Positions 40,938-50,110 of a DNA stretch of 60,972 nt are shown piece by piece. Under the pieces are notes generated by a model. That model saw nothing but the letters and a program-made list of their open reading frames with translations. It was not told where the DNA came from and made no database searches. Each line of letters starts with the position of its first letter. Positions within the stretch are counted from its first letter, which is position 1. A program made the position numbers and the translations under genes. This DNA is from Acaryochloris sp. CRU_2_0 (GTDB lineage: Bacteria; Cyanobacteriota; Cyanobacteriia; Thermosynechococcales; Thermosynechococcaceae): the NCBI GenBank assembly GCA_012034865.1, contig JAAUOM010000012.1, positions 1-60,972 of the forward strand, given 5' to 3'.

Positions 40938-41090
40938 ATGAAGAAATCCTGGACATCCCCTACATTAACCACCCATGGAGCAATTGAGGAACTAACACAA
41001 GCCAATTTGGATCAGTTGCACCAAATGGGATCCTTTACCCTTCCTGATCAAGCTTTTGATCTGTTGGCAAGCTTAGGAGGTTTAAGCTAA
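40938..41090 (+). CDS. RiPP precursor-like peptide (lasso-type leader)
   Basis: A 50-residue peptide. The N terminus MKKSWTSPTLTTHGAIEELT follows the lasso leader pattern (aromatic)-x-x-P-x-L-x-x-x-G-x-x-x-x-L-T. The C-terminal half ends ASLGGLS, with Ser as last residue, the site that HprK-like enzymes phosphorylate in related systems. If the core starts right after LTQ there is no Asp/Glu at position 7-9, so a classic ring is not obvious. A core beginning at GSFTLPD would place Asp at position 7. The GTG at 40896 overlapping the kinase stop is an alternative start. Confidence 0.7.
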   Translation: MKKSWTSPTLTTHGAIEELTQANLDQLHQMGSFTLPDQAFDLLASLGGLS

Positions 41091-41159
41091 AGTACCCAAG
41101 CCTTGTCTCAACGCTGTGATCAGCTTGACTCAAAAAATAGAGCAGGTTGCCTGCACAGA

Positions 41160-41201
41160 ATCGTCGTCAATGTAAGAAACATCGTCGTCAATGTAAGAAA
41201 C
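41160..41201. repeat. 21-bp tandem duplication
   Basis: Two perfect copies of ATCGTCGTCAATGTAAGAAAC (41160-41180 and 41181-41201) lie between the precursor-like peptide and the DUF2949 gene. They contain no gene. Two copies only, so not a CRISPR array. Confidence 0.93.
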
Positions 41202-41209
41202 CCAGCCCT

Positions 41210-41431
41210 TTAAGCGATACTTTGTTCGAGGGGATGGGAAGTTTGGTCTTCTAACCACTCAAAAACTGAGTTGAGCTGGTTGAGGGTGAGCAGACCGTGT
41301 TGCCAGAGTACAATATGGAGTTGCCCCATTAGCGGATCTTGTCGACGTAGCGCGATATCCAGTTCTGCGTCTGAGATCGCTAAGTCTGTTTGGAGGAACT
41401 GAATGAATTTCTGCCGAAGTGAGAATGACAT
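41210..41431 (-). CDS. DUF2949 family protein
   Basis: A 73-residue cyanobacterial DUF2949 protein. Seen: FIQFLQTDLAISDAELDIAL, then LHIVLWQHGLLTLNQLNSVFEWLE, the family signature. It is probably cytoplasmic and helical. Function is unknown. It faces the precursor-like gene convergently. Confidence 0.88.
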   Translation of the reverse strand: MSFSLRQKFIQFLQTDLAISDAELDIALRRQDPLMGQLHIVLWQHGLLTLNQLNSVFEWLEDQTSHPLEQSIA

Positions 41432-41831
41432 GATTGCTTGATCTTAATAGAGTTACAAGGTGCAGGATGATAGATGAATAAATGACTCTGAACACCTTCC
41501 CTAAGCTTGTAATGGTAACTGGATTAGTATCTATAGTGCCAATACTAACGACCTATACTATCGGTAGAATCACTGAATTCTCTGGCTTTCATATAATTTT
41601 CCGTATAACTATGCAAGGCTGGACAGAGTTTTGACAACCCGTTTCCGTAAAGACTAGGAAAAGGGGGTACTCTTCAGTTGCTGAGGATGGACAAGATCTG
41701 GCTGAGTATGCCTTGACCCGTTATAACTTCCGTCATCCAACCCAAGAATAAAGCCCAGCCTCATTTACCATACCTTTCAAATGGACTGAGCTTAAAAGCA
41801 ACTTTGCAGCTTTATGGGATGAGATCTGCTG
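41432..41831. other. intergenic region
   Basis: These 400 bases hold no gene that I can support. They should include the promoter of the DUF2949 gene and the 3' end of the small secreted protein transcript. No repeat or hairpin with a T tract was recognised. Confidence 0.3.
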
Positions 41832-42161
41832 TTAGCGCTGCTCTAGAATGGCAACTGCCTTATGATCAAGACTTTCTTGGTTGACTGCCACAGGTTGTTG
41901 GTCTTCGAGTTGAGGAGCCGATGCTCTGAAGGTGAAGCCCAAGCGGGACTCTTCTACTGGATTTTCAGGAGAATGGCCAGGAGCAGAAGTTGCAGATAAA
42001 TGGCGGCAACCCGCAGGCACAATTTTGACGATAAAGGCAGCAGCATTTGGACCACAGGTAACGAGGGTTTCTGCATGGGCAGGCGTGATCTGTGTTAAAG
42101 CAGAGGCACTGATGAAGGAACCACTAATTAAAGCAGCATGAAGTAAAGCTATTGTTTTCAT
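41832..42161 (-). CDS. small secreted hypothetical protein
   Basis: About 109 residues, starting at MKTIALLHAALISGSFISAS. A hydrophobic segment followed by ITPAHA gives a plausible signal peptide with AHA cleavage site. The mature part has two Cys (LVTCGPNAAAF, VPAGCRHLS). No family is recognised. An upstream ATG adds six residues. The downstream neighbours on the same strand are not functionally informative. Confidence 0.6.
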   Translation of the reverse strand: MKTIALLHAALISGSFISASALTQITPAHAETLVTCGPNAAAFIVKIVPAGCRHLSATSAPGHSPENPVEESRLGFTFRASAPQLEDQQPVAVNQESLDHKAVAILEQR

Positions 42162-42289
42162 GTTATTGACCCAATTCACCTAACTAAGACTTGGATAGTT
42201 TATCTAAATAAAGTATATAAAGGCTTAGCTGAGATCTCAGTGAAAATGTATTAAATTATACTGAACTCATGGGTGCAGTCTTCTAAAAC

Positions 42290-43354
42290 TTACTGAATAA
42301 AACAAGCTTTATTACTCGTGGGGCTAGTGATAGTGCCCACACTGGCTGTAACGGTATAACAATGTTGATCGCCTGTACTTCCTGTCATTTGGGTAACAGT
42401 ATTCAGGTTGGATCCGTTATAAATTTCAGTGGTTTGCTTGGCGTCGGTGACTTCTTTCGTAACGGCAAAGGTTGTATCTGTCCCGGGGGTGTTCCATTGC
42501 CAGGATAAATTAACTGTATTCGTCCCAGGTTGGCGAGTCGCGTTTAGGAAGGGAGCGACCTGACTATTGCCTGTACGAGAGGTAGCGGTACTACTGAGGC
42601 GATGAATCTCTACACTGGAGATTTTGCTGCGCATGAATAAATCAACTTGACTTCCCCTAACGCAAACTTGAAACCCCTCTGCCCCCATTAATATTCCCGG
42701 TGTCGGACAGTTAGAGGAGTTATCTATTTGGTCTGAAATGGCATCCACCAGAGTATCACTTGCCACTGGATCGCTACAGGGGTCAATCGTACCGTCGGTT
42801 TTAGGAATCCGGCCATACCGATAAATGGAATTGGGACCCAACCAGTCTTGGCTACTGGGGCGAATATCATAAACAACGAGATCGTAGGTAGTGGGCTGGG
42901 GCGGCGGAGCGCCAGCGTTAGGTCCATCAGCAGGACAGATAGTTGGGATATTAGATGTGATCGGAACTTCTAGATAGAGAACGGGAATGCCAGGAACACT
43001 TAAACCTACGCTGGTTAAGAGATTGGCCATAGAGGCAGAATCCGTGGCTGTGAGGGCTGTGGTTTGATTAATCCGAGTCGCCATCCGAATTTCATTGCTA
43101 ATGAAATCAAAGGCGCGACTCAAATCATAGCGTCTGGCGGCAATTGCTTCTGTGCGTTTATTCGATTGGGTCGCTGTCACCACGCCAAACCCAGCCAGAC
43201 TAATGACTAAACCGATGATGGCGGCTGCTATCAGTAACTCTATCAGCGTAAAGCCTTGGGTCTTGTTTTTGCCAGAAGGATGATCTGAACTCACAGACAG
43301 CAAACCCAAAAGCAGTTGTATCCCCAAGCGCGTCATCGGTTTGATGGGTTTCAT
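42290..43354 (-). CDS. type IV pilin-like protein (PilW-type)
   Basis: A 354-residue prepilin. The leader is followed by TQGFTLIELLIAAAIIGLVISLAGF, a full class III signal with Glu at +5, processed by PilD. The C-terminal part is large and Thr/Ser-rich with CxxC-type Cys. The start ATG overlaps the stop of the frame-corrected upstream pilin by four bases (ATGA), so the two genes are coupled. Likely a minor pilin or pseudopilin. Confidence 0.85.
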   Translation of the reverse strand: MKPIKPMTRLGIQLLLGLLSVSSDHPSGKNKTQGFTLIELLIAAAIIGLVISLAGFGVVTATQSNKRTEAIAARRYDLSRAFDFISNEIRMATRINQTTALTATDSASMANLLTSVGLSVPGIPVLYLEVPITSNIPTICPADGPNAGAPPPQPTTYDLVVYDIRPSSQDWLGPNSIYRYGRIPKTDGTIDPCSDPVASDTLVDAISDQIDNSSNCPTPGILMGAEGFQVCVRGSQVDLFMRSKISSVEIHRLSSTATSRTGNSQVAPFLNATRQPGTNTVNLSWQWNTPGTDTTFAVTKEVTDAKQTTEIYNGSNLNTVTQMTGSTGDQHCYTVTASVGTITSPTSNKACFIQ

Positions 43355-44180
43355 TGTTGTTCCCAGTTCTCAGCCGTGCAGCGACCTGAGTCAGTAATGG
43401 CCGCAGGTTGGATATCACCCTGATAGGTACCCAGTCGGGTTAAGCCTAACGTATTGGAAATGGCAATGCAACGCTTGGCTGCTTTTTGATCTTGCGAGTC
43501 AAAAAGATGATTTTGCCCGTAGGGTCTGTGGCGGTTGATGTTGCACTGGCGACCGTAAATTCAGGATTTCCCAAGACCCCGTATTTGATGGGAATATCGG
43601 TCATTGCAGTTCCAGTGTCAGACTGATTTTGATTTTTACAAGTGCCCAGTCCCAGACCTGATTCAGTATTGCCTTTGCATTTAGTGATGACTTGGACAAT
43701 TATGCCGGCTTTAGAAACTTTGGTTTGGTTCCCAGGTGCTATGGCAACCTGAGAGACATGTTCTCCATCATTAAGACCCAGGGTAGGTTGGGTATCTGAA
43801 CCGATGAGAAGGGTGTCTGGTTGGTCGTGAGCTTCATTATTGGGCTGTGTTAAGTTGGTGGCAATCTCTACGTTTGGATCTAGGGTGCGATCGCCCGTCT
43901 TCAGACAAGATCCGGTAATCTTCCCATCCACAAAATTCAGCGTCACTGTACAAACTTTGTTGCCTTTAATCGCCTCCCGCTGCGTCTCATTTAAAGCAGT
44001 ACGAACCTCAATCATGGTTTGCTTGACTTGGGCACGGTTAAACATAGCCCAAATACTGGGTGCTGAGGCCACAGTCACAATCCCAATAATAGCCACTATC
44101 ACCATCTGTTCTGCAAGGGTAAAGCCGGCTTCAGTGTTGTAGGGTTTAGTGAATTGATGTGAACGGTGCAGAGGGATCAT
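43351..44180 (-). pseudogene. type IV pilin-like protein (FimT/GspH-type), frameshifted
   Basis: A prepilin with AGFTLAEQMVIVAIIGIVTVA (Glu at +5 after G|F), then FNRAQVKQTMIEVRTALNET. The frame breaks near 43489-43493. Adding one base after FLTRK continues as QKAAKRCIAISNTLGLTRLG and ends at 43351, giving about 276 residues. The repaired stop overlaps the start of the next pilin gene as ATGA, strong evidence that the repaired frame is the true one. Start chosen at ATG 44180; a TTG at 44225 is possible. Confidence 0.85.
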
Positions 44181-44677
44181 TTTAGGTACAGCAACAATAA
44201 AAGATAAATTAGATCTACTCACCAACCCTTATCCCTTGCCAGCTAAAGCCCAACGCGGGACTCTAGAGTGAATGGAAAACCCTCTTAAGATATGGTTTTA
44301 AGGGAAGGATGGAACTTACTATTAAAATCTTCCCCTTTTCCCACTAGTGCTCACAACAGAGATAATACGGAATTCTTCTTTGTCAAGATTCGGTCTTCTG
44401 CTGCACTCAGAAAAATGCGTAATCATTCTCCTTCCCTACTGCAACACGGTTAACTAGCGATCGCCTCTCAGCGCCGTAACAGCTTAAACCCAACTTGCCC
44501 AAGTTGTTGAGTATAGGCAAATTGAATCAACCCAGACGGTTTTAGTCTGTAAAATAGAATTCAAGGGTTTGCCAACGTTCAACATCACAGATAAGCTCTA
44601 AATTACCACTACCGCTCATAGTGCTAGCCAGCTAACTGGCGTTTATCCCCGTTCTTTATGTATACGCCTGTGACATT
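44181..44677. other. divergent intergenic region
   Basis: About 500 bases between the pilin operon (minus) and the GlcD-type gene (plus). It should hold both promoters. TTGACA (minus strand, near 44383) with TATTAT only 13 bases on is too closely spaced for a normal promoter. Nothing else is recognised. Confidence 0.3.
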
Positions 44678-46146
44678 ATGATCGCCACAGATACTTCCCG
44701 ACAATGGCAACCGATTATCCAACAAATGGAGTTGGTCGTGGGAAAGCAAGGGGTAATGGTGACCCCCGAAGAATTATCGGTTTATGAATGTGATGGTCTA
44801 GCTAGTTATCGTCAACCCCCTAGTCTAGTGGTTCTGCCGCAGACGACGGCAGAGGTGGCCGGGGTGGTGCAGATTTGCGATCGCCATCAAATTCCCTTTG
44901 TGGCTCGTGGCTCTGGCACGGGCTTATCGGGGGGAGCCTTGCCTACGGAAGGATGTGTGTTGATTGTCACTTCACGGATGAACAAAATCCTGGACATTGA
45001 TATAGACAACCAATGTGTGGTGGTTCAACCGGGTGTGATTAATGCCTGGGTTACCCAAGCCGTGGCTCAAGAGGGGTTCTACTATGCACCCGATCCGTCT
45101 AGCCAAATTATTTGCTCCATTGGCGGCAATATTGCCGAAAACTCTGGCGGCGTCCATTGTCTTAAGTATGGGGTGACCACCAACCATGTGTTAGGGATGA
45201 AAGTGGTGCTCCCAAACGGAGACGTGGTGGATTTAGGGGGTAAGGTTGCCGATACCCCTGGATATGACCTGACAGGGGTATTTGTCGGCTCGGAAGGCAC
45301 CTTGGGGATTGCCACGGAAATTACGTTACGGATTTTGCGTGTTGCGGAGCGATCGCGGTTTTGTTGGCCGACTTCACGAGTATTGATGCAGCGGGTCAAA
45401 CCGTTGCCGATATCATCGGTGCGGGTATCATTCCCGCTGGCATGGAAATCATGGACAACTTCAGTATTAATGCCGTAGAAGATGTCGTGGCCAGTCACTG
45501 CTATCCCCGTGATGCCGCCTCGATTCTTTTGATTGAGCTGGATGGATTGGAGGTTGAAGTTAAGACTAGCAGCGAACGAGTCCAATCCATCTGTCGCCAA
45601 AACGGTGCCCGCAGCATCACCATCGCCACTGAACCCTCAGAACGCCTCAAACTTTGGCAAGGCCGCAAAGCGGCTTTTGCCGCAGCGGGTAAACTCAGCC
45701 CTAACTACTTTGTCCAAGACGGCGTCATTCCCAGGACAAAATTGGCTTATGTTTTAGGAGAAATCAACATCTTAAGTCAGCACTATGGTTACCGAATTGC
45801 CAATGTCTTCCATGCTGGCGATGGCAATTTGCATCCTCTGATTCTCTACGATGAATCTGTGCCAGGTTCCTTAGCCAAGGTGGAAGAACTGGGTGGAGAA
45901 ATTCTCAAGCTTTGTGTGCGAGTCGGCGGGAGTATTTCCGGTGAACACGGTATTGGTGCAGATAAACGCTGCTTTATGCCCGATATGTTTACCGCAGCAG
46001 ACTTAGAAACCATGCAGTGGGTTCGTCAAGTCTTTAATCCCAAAGAACTAGCCAATCCTGGCAAAGTGTTTCCCACCCCCCGCACCTGTGGGGAAAGTGC
46101 TCATTCTCATCTACCCTTAGATCTGGATGATGCTTCCCTGTTTTAG
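44678..46146 (+). pseudogene. glcD: GlcD-type FAD-linked oxidase, frameshifted
   Basis: A flavoprotein of the glycolate/lactate oxidase D family. The FAD-binding part has FVARGSGTGLSGGALPTEGC and ENSGGVHCLKYGVTTNHVLG. The C-terminal part has NVFHAGDGNLHPLILYDE and GSISGEHGIGADKR. The frame breaks near 45349 at a HIP1 site. One more G gives EAIAVLLADFTSIDAAGQTV and 489 residues, the usual length. In cyanobacteria this enzyme oxidises glycolate from photorespiration or D-lactate. A sequencing deletion is the simplest cause. Confidence 0.9.
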
Positions 46147-46158
46147 GTGACTCTGGGC

Positions 46159-46206
46159 AAACCCACCCCGCCCTGCGGGCACCCCTCTTGGGAGGGGATT
46201 GGGTTG
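46159..46206. terminator. hairpin between convergent glcD and nrtD
   Basis: A GC-rich inverted repeat: outer arms AACCCA and TGGGTT enclose CCCTGCGGG and CCCCTCTTGGGAGGGG. It lies between two convergent genes and could end transcription from both sides, though no T tract follows. It could also be a dispersed palindromic repeat. Confidence 0.6.
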
Positions 46207-46249
46207 TTTCCCTGTTGTATGTACACCGTAGCTTAGAGGCTGCCTAAAA

Positions 46250-47086
46250 CTAGGTATCGTCATGGGCATAGCGTTGGAACAGAAACTCAAGAGCCTGGTT
46301 GCGGAGGTGATGATAATCCGGGCTTTCCATGATCCGGGTGCGATCTCGCGGACGAGTAAAAGGCACCGTCACAATCTCGCCTATCTGGGCTCCGGGTCCA
46401 TTGGTCATCATAACGATGCGATCAGCTAGAATGAGTGCTTCATCAATATCGTGGGTTACCATCAGTACCGTCACTTGATGCTCCTGCCAAATCTTGAGCA
46501 GTTCCTCTTGCATCTCTTCGCGGGTGATGGCATCTAAGGCTCCAAACGGCTCGTCTAGAATCAACACTTGGGGACGAATCGCCAAGGCACGGGCAATGCA
46601 GACGCGCTGTTTCATCCCCCCGGATAGTTCGTGGGGTCGCTTATCGGCAGCTTCAGTCAGACCCACCATTTCCAGGTGTTCTCGGACAATGGCAATTTTT
46701 TCTGCTTTCGGTTTGGCGGAGTAAACTGTCTTAACGGCCAGGTAAATGTTGTCGAAGGCACTCATCCAGGGCAGCAGGGAGTAGTTCTGGAAGACCACCA
46801 TCCGGTCTGGTCCTGGCTGGTAAATGCGTTCGTTTTTTAAGCGCACCTGCCCAAACGTGGGTTGGCGGAAACCGGACACCATATCCAGCAGGGTTGACTT
46901 GCCACAGCCGGAGTGGCCAATTAAGCAGATAAACTCGCCCTCTGTCACCGTTAGGTTAATGCCACTGAGGACTGTGTAAGGTCCTTGAGGCGTGTTATAA
47001 ACCTTGGACACATCCTCAATGATCAAGTAAGGATTCTGCTGTTGAGGAGGAGCGGGGTGGCTAGAAAGATTGAGGGTTTGAGTCAT
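46250..47086 (-). CDS. nrtD: nitrate ABC transporter ATPase NrtD
   Basis: A 278-residue ABC ATPase. Walker A is GHSGCGKST (57-65), signature LSGGMKQRVCIARAL, Walker B VLILDEPFGALD. In the NrtABCD system NrtD pairs with NrtC to power uptake of nitrate (and nitrite). It lacks the extra C-terminal domain of NrtC. It is the last gene of the four-gene operon. Confidence 0.93.
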   Translation of the reverse strand: MTQTLNLSSHPAPPQQQNPYLIIEDVSKVYNTPQGPYTVLSGINLTVTEGEFICLIGHSGCGKSTLLDMVSGFRQPTFGQVRLKNERIYQPGPDRMVVFQNYSLLPWMSAFDNIYLAVKTVYSAKPKAEKIAIVREHLEMVGLTEAADKRPHELSGGMKQRVCIARALAIRPQVLILDEPFGALDAITREEMQEELLKIWQEHQVTVLMVTHDIDEALILADRIVMMTNGPGAQIGEIVTVPFTRPRDRTRIMESPDYHHLRNQALEFLFQRYAHDDT

Positions 47087-47135
47087 CTTATGGCCTAGAA
47101 CGAGGATAGGGAAGCAGGGCTAAACACAGGGGATG

Positions 47136-49163
47136 CTAAGCAGCGATGGTCTCCGACCGGCCTTCAGCCATCGCAGAAGCTCCTACTAAAACTTCTTGAA
47201 TTTGGATGTCCCGCTTAATGGCGAGGCGATCCAGATACCCCATGGGATCATCGGGATTAAAGATCATGCCATCGAATAGTTGAAATTGATGGCGATCTGG
47301 CCCGATACCGGGTAGCCCCAACTCCTGAGCGGCTTGGGCAAACATCTCCGGTCGGCGAACCTGATCGAGAACTTCAATCCAGTTGCGAGGAAACGGCACC
47401 AGCCCCCAGCGAGCCAACTGGGTCAGAATCCACAACCCTTCCACGCGATCGGGGAAGTTGGCTTGGCTGACAAAAAACTGGTTGTACCGAGGTAATACCT
47501 GAGGCTGTGCTGGAGTGCCCCGGTCATAGGCTCTCAAAAAGCCTGGTTGGATTACCTCTGCCGCAGCCCCTACATATTGAGGTAAACAGAGCCAGGTCAA
47601 AATTTGATTGCGATTGCGGGGGTCATCACAATATTGGCAGGCTTCTAAGAGAGCCTTAACGAGTGCTACCTGAGTTTGAGGATGCTGATCGGCCCAATCT
47701 TCGCGCATTCCCAGTACCTTCTCCGGTTGTCCCGGCCAGAGTTCTAAATCATGGGTGATCACAAATCCTAAGCCTTCTTTGACCGCATGGGAATTCCAGG
47801 GTTCGCCCACACAATAGCCGTCAATCTCGCCAGCCCTGAGGTTCGCCACCATTTCTGGGGGTGGAACGACCTTTAAGGTCAGGTCGCGATCGGGGTCAAT
47901 CCCACCCGCAGCCAGCCAATAGCGGAGCATGAGATTGTGCATGGAGGCTGGATGCACCATCCCCAAGGTGGGAGGGGTCACATTGGGCTGGCTCAGGTAC
48001 TGCTTAAAGTCAGCCAGGGTGCGCACTCCTTTTTCGTAGAGATCCTTGCTGAGGGTAATGGCATTGCCATTGCGACTGAGGATCAGGCTAATCACCATGG
48101 GCACTGGAGCCTTGTCTTGGAGGCCAATGGTCATGGCTAGAGGCATCCCGGCCACCATTTGCGCGGCATCTAGACGGCCAGTGGTTACGCCCTCAAGCAC
48201 AGTTTTCCAACTGGGTTCACGACTGAGGGTCACTTCTGCCAAGCCATGTTTGGCAAAAAAGCCTTGCTCTTTCGCCACCACTAAGGGCGCACAGTCCGTT
48301 AACGGGACAAAACCCAAGTTAAGATTGACCTTCTCTAATCCGTGGCGGGAAATAGTCAGGGGTTGCTGACGTTTCCGTTTTTTCTGAAGCTTTTGTTGAT
48401 TGAGGAAGTAGAGAATCTCACTGCGGAGGCCGTAGTAGCTAGGATGGTTGACGACGTCCATACGTTGGCGGGGGCGAGGAATGGGCACCTCTAATATCTG
48501 GCCAATATAGGACGCAGGGCCATTGGTGAGCATGACAATCCGGTCGGAAAGTAGCACTGCTTCATCGACATCATGGGTGACCATGATACAAGTGGCTTTA
48601 GTTTCAGTCAAAATTTTCATCAACTGGTCTTGGAGACCCCCACGGGTGAGGGCATCTAGGGCACCAAAAGGTTCATCCAACAGTAAGAGTTTGGGACGAA
48701 TGGCGAGGGCACGGGCGATCGCAACCCGCTGCTTCATGCCCCCAGACAACTCATGGGGAAACTTATGCACTGCCGCGCGTAAACCCACCAGATCCACATA
48801 ATGTTCAACAATGCTACGCCGCTCTCCCTTGGGGAGATGCTTGAGAGCAGTATTCACCCCTAAAGCAATATTCTGCTGCACCGTCTTCCAGGGCAGCAGA
48901 GAGTAATTCTGGAAGACCACCATCCGATCCGGTCCAGCACCCTTGACTTGGCGACCTTCGAGTACAACTCCTCCCGTTGAAGGGCGCTCCAAGCCAGCCA
49001 CAATGTTCAGTAGCGTGGATTTACCACAACCAGAATGACCAATCAGAGAAATAAATTCTCCTTTACGGACATTCAAGGCAATGGTACTCAGCGCTTTGTA
49101 GTGGCGACCATTGGGCAGCGGGAAAACTTTCTCAATGTGATCTACTTCTAGAAACATTGACAT
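47136..49163 (-). CDS. nrtC: nitrate ABC transporter ATPase with binding domain NrtC
   Basis: A 675-residue fusion. Residues 1 to about 260 form an ABC ATPase (Walker A GHSGCGKST 42-50, LSGGMKQR, LLLLDEPFGALD). Residues about 285 to 675 resemble NrtA (LGFVPLTDCAPLVVAKEQGF, VGEPWNSHAV) and sense substrate to control transport in known systems. Start and stop of nrtB/nrtC overlap as TAATG, so the two are coupled. The same layout occurs in the bicarbonate transporter CmpC, so the substrate depends on the NtcA and NrtA evidence. Confidence 0.92.
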   Translation of the reverse strand: MSMFLEVDHIEKVFPLPNGRHYKALSTIALNVRKGEFISLIGHSGCGKSTLLNIVAGLERPSTGGVVLEGRQVKGAGPDRMVVFQNYSLLPWKTVQQNIALGVNTALKHLPKGERRSIVEHYVDLVGLRAAVHKFPHELSGGMKQRVAIARALAIRPKLLLLDEPFGALDALTRGGLQDQLMKILTETKATCIMVTHDVDEAVLLSDRIVMLTNGPASYIGQILEVPIPRPRQRMDVVNHPSYYGLRSEILYFLNQQKLQKKRKRQQPLTISRHGLEKVNLNLGFVPLTDCAPLVVAKEQGFFAKHGLAEVTLSREPSWKTVLEGVTTGRLDAAQMVAGMPLAMTIGLQDKAPVPMVISLILSRNGNAITLSKDLYEKGVRTLADFKQYLSQPNVTPPTLGMVHPASMHNLMLRYWLAAGGIDPDRDLTLKVVPPPEMVANLRAGEIDGYCVGEPWNSHAVKEGLGFVITHDLELWPGQPEKVLGMREDWADQHPQTQVALVKALLEACQYCDDPRNRNQILTWLCLPQYVGAAAEVIQPGFLRAYDRGTPAQPQVLPRYNQFFVSQANFPDRVEGLWILTQLARWGLVPFPRNWIEVLDQVRRPEMFAQAAQELGLPGIGPDRHQFQLFDGMIFNPDDPMGYLDRLAIKRDIQIQEVLVGASAMAEGRSETIAA

Positions 49164-49999
49164 TATTTCTGCTCCTCCGGCGTCAAAAGTCTACCAATTG
49201 AGGCCACCAGCTTATCCAGCAGCAAGCCCACTAACCCCACATACAGCAGCGCTAGAATAATTTCACTAATCAGAGAACTAGTCCAAGAATCCCAGATAAA
49301 ATAGCCAATCCCAACACCGGGCACCAACATTTCCGCCGCCACAATCGCCAGCCAAGACAGGCCAATGCCAATCCGTAACCCCGTAAACACATAGGGCACC
49401 GTTGCTGGCAGCAAGATATTGGTGAAATAGTCTGCTCTAGACAATTTCAAAACACGAGCCACGTTTTTGTAATCTTGAGGAAGTTGCTGGACACCAACAG
49501 CCGTATTGATCACAATCGGCCAAATGGCAGTCATAAAAATGACAAAAATCGAAGAAGGCTCGTTATCTTTGAAGGCTGCCAGGGAAATCGGTAGCCAAGC
49601 CAAGGGCGGGACGGTACGGAGAACCTGAAAAATAGGGTCTAGGGCATCATAAATTAAACGGCTCGTGCCAATTAAAATGCCCACTGCAATCCCTGTGATT
49701 GCGGCCAAGGAAAAACCAATGGCAACTCGCTTTAAGCTGGCCAGAATTTGCCAGAACAGCCCGACATCCGTACCACCGTTATTAAAGAACGGATCAATAA
49801 TCAGACCCCAAGTATCGGTAAGCACTGTCAGGGGTGGAGGCAGAGCCGGATCCTTTCCCATACACAGTAATTGCCAAATTCCTAAAACAATGAAAATGGC
49901 AATACTAGACGTCGTGATTTTGCGGAGTCGCTCTGGTCCTAGCCACTTCGTTAAGAAAAAGCGTGATGAGACAGGAGAACGGTAGGAGCTAACAGCCAT
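49163..49999 (-). CDS. nrtB: nitrate ABC transporter permease NrtB
   Basis: A 278-residue permease with about six membrane segments. The EAA-type loop lies in FTNILLPATVPYVFTGLRIGIGLSW, which contacts the ATPases. Family members NrtB, CmpB and SsuC are close. The gene order with NrtA/C/D points to nitrate. The start is ATG 49999. Confidence 0.93.
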   Translation of the reverse strand: MAVSSYRSPVSSRFFLTKWLGPERLRKITTSSIAIFIVLGIWQLLCMGKDPALPPPLTVLTDTWGLIIDPFFNNGGTDVGLFWQILASLKRVAIGFSLAAITGIAVGILIGTSRLIYDALDPIFQVLRTVPPLAWLPISLAAFKDNEPSSIFVIFMTAIWPIVINTAVGVQQLPQDYKNVARVLKLSRADYFTNILLPATVPYVFTGLRIGIGLSWLAIVAAEMLVPGVGIGYFIWDSWTSSLISEIILALLYVGLVGLLLDKLVASIGRLLTPEEQK

Positions 50000-50110
50000 C
50001 AGGTTTTACTCTCTTAGCAACGGAACAATCATGGGAAATAAGAAACAGGAATAGAGTGGTTACCGAGAAGATTGCAGACTTACAGCCCCCTTGGGTTGAT
50101 CGCCTGCTTC

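Noticed and set aside
40938-41090. Calling the peptide a classic lasso peptide
   Set aside because: The expected cyclase, protease and recognition genes are absent and the ring acceptor residue is not where it should be after the Thr-containing leader end.
37568-41201. Tandem repeats as a CRISPR array
   Set aside because: Each has only two adjacent copies with no spacers and no cas gene is present.
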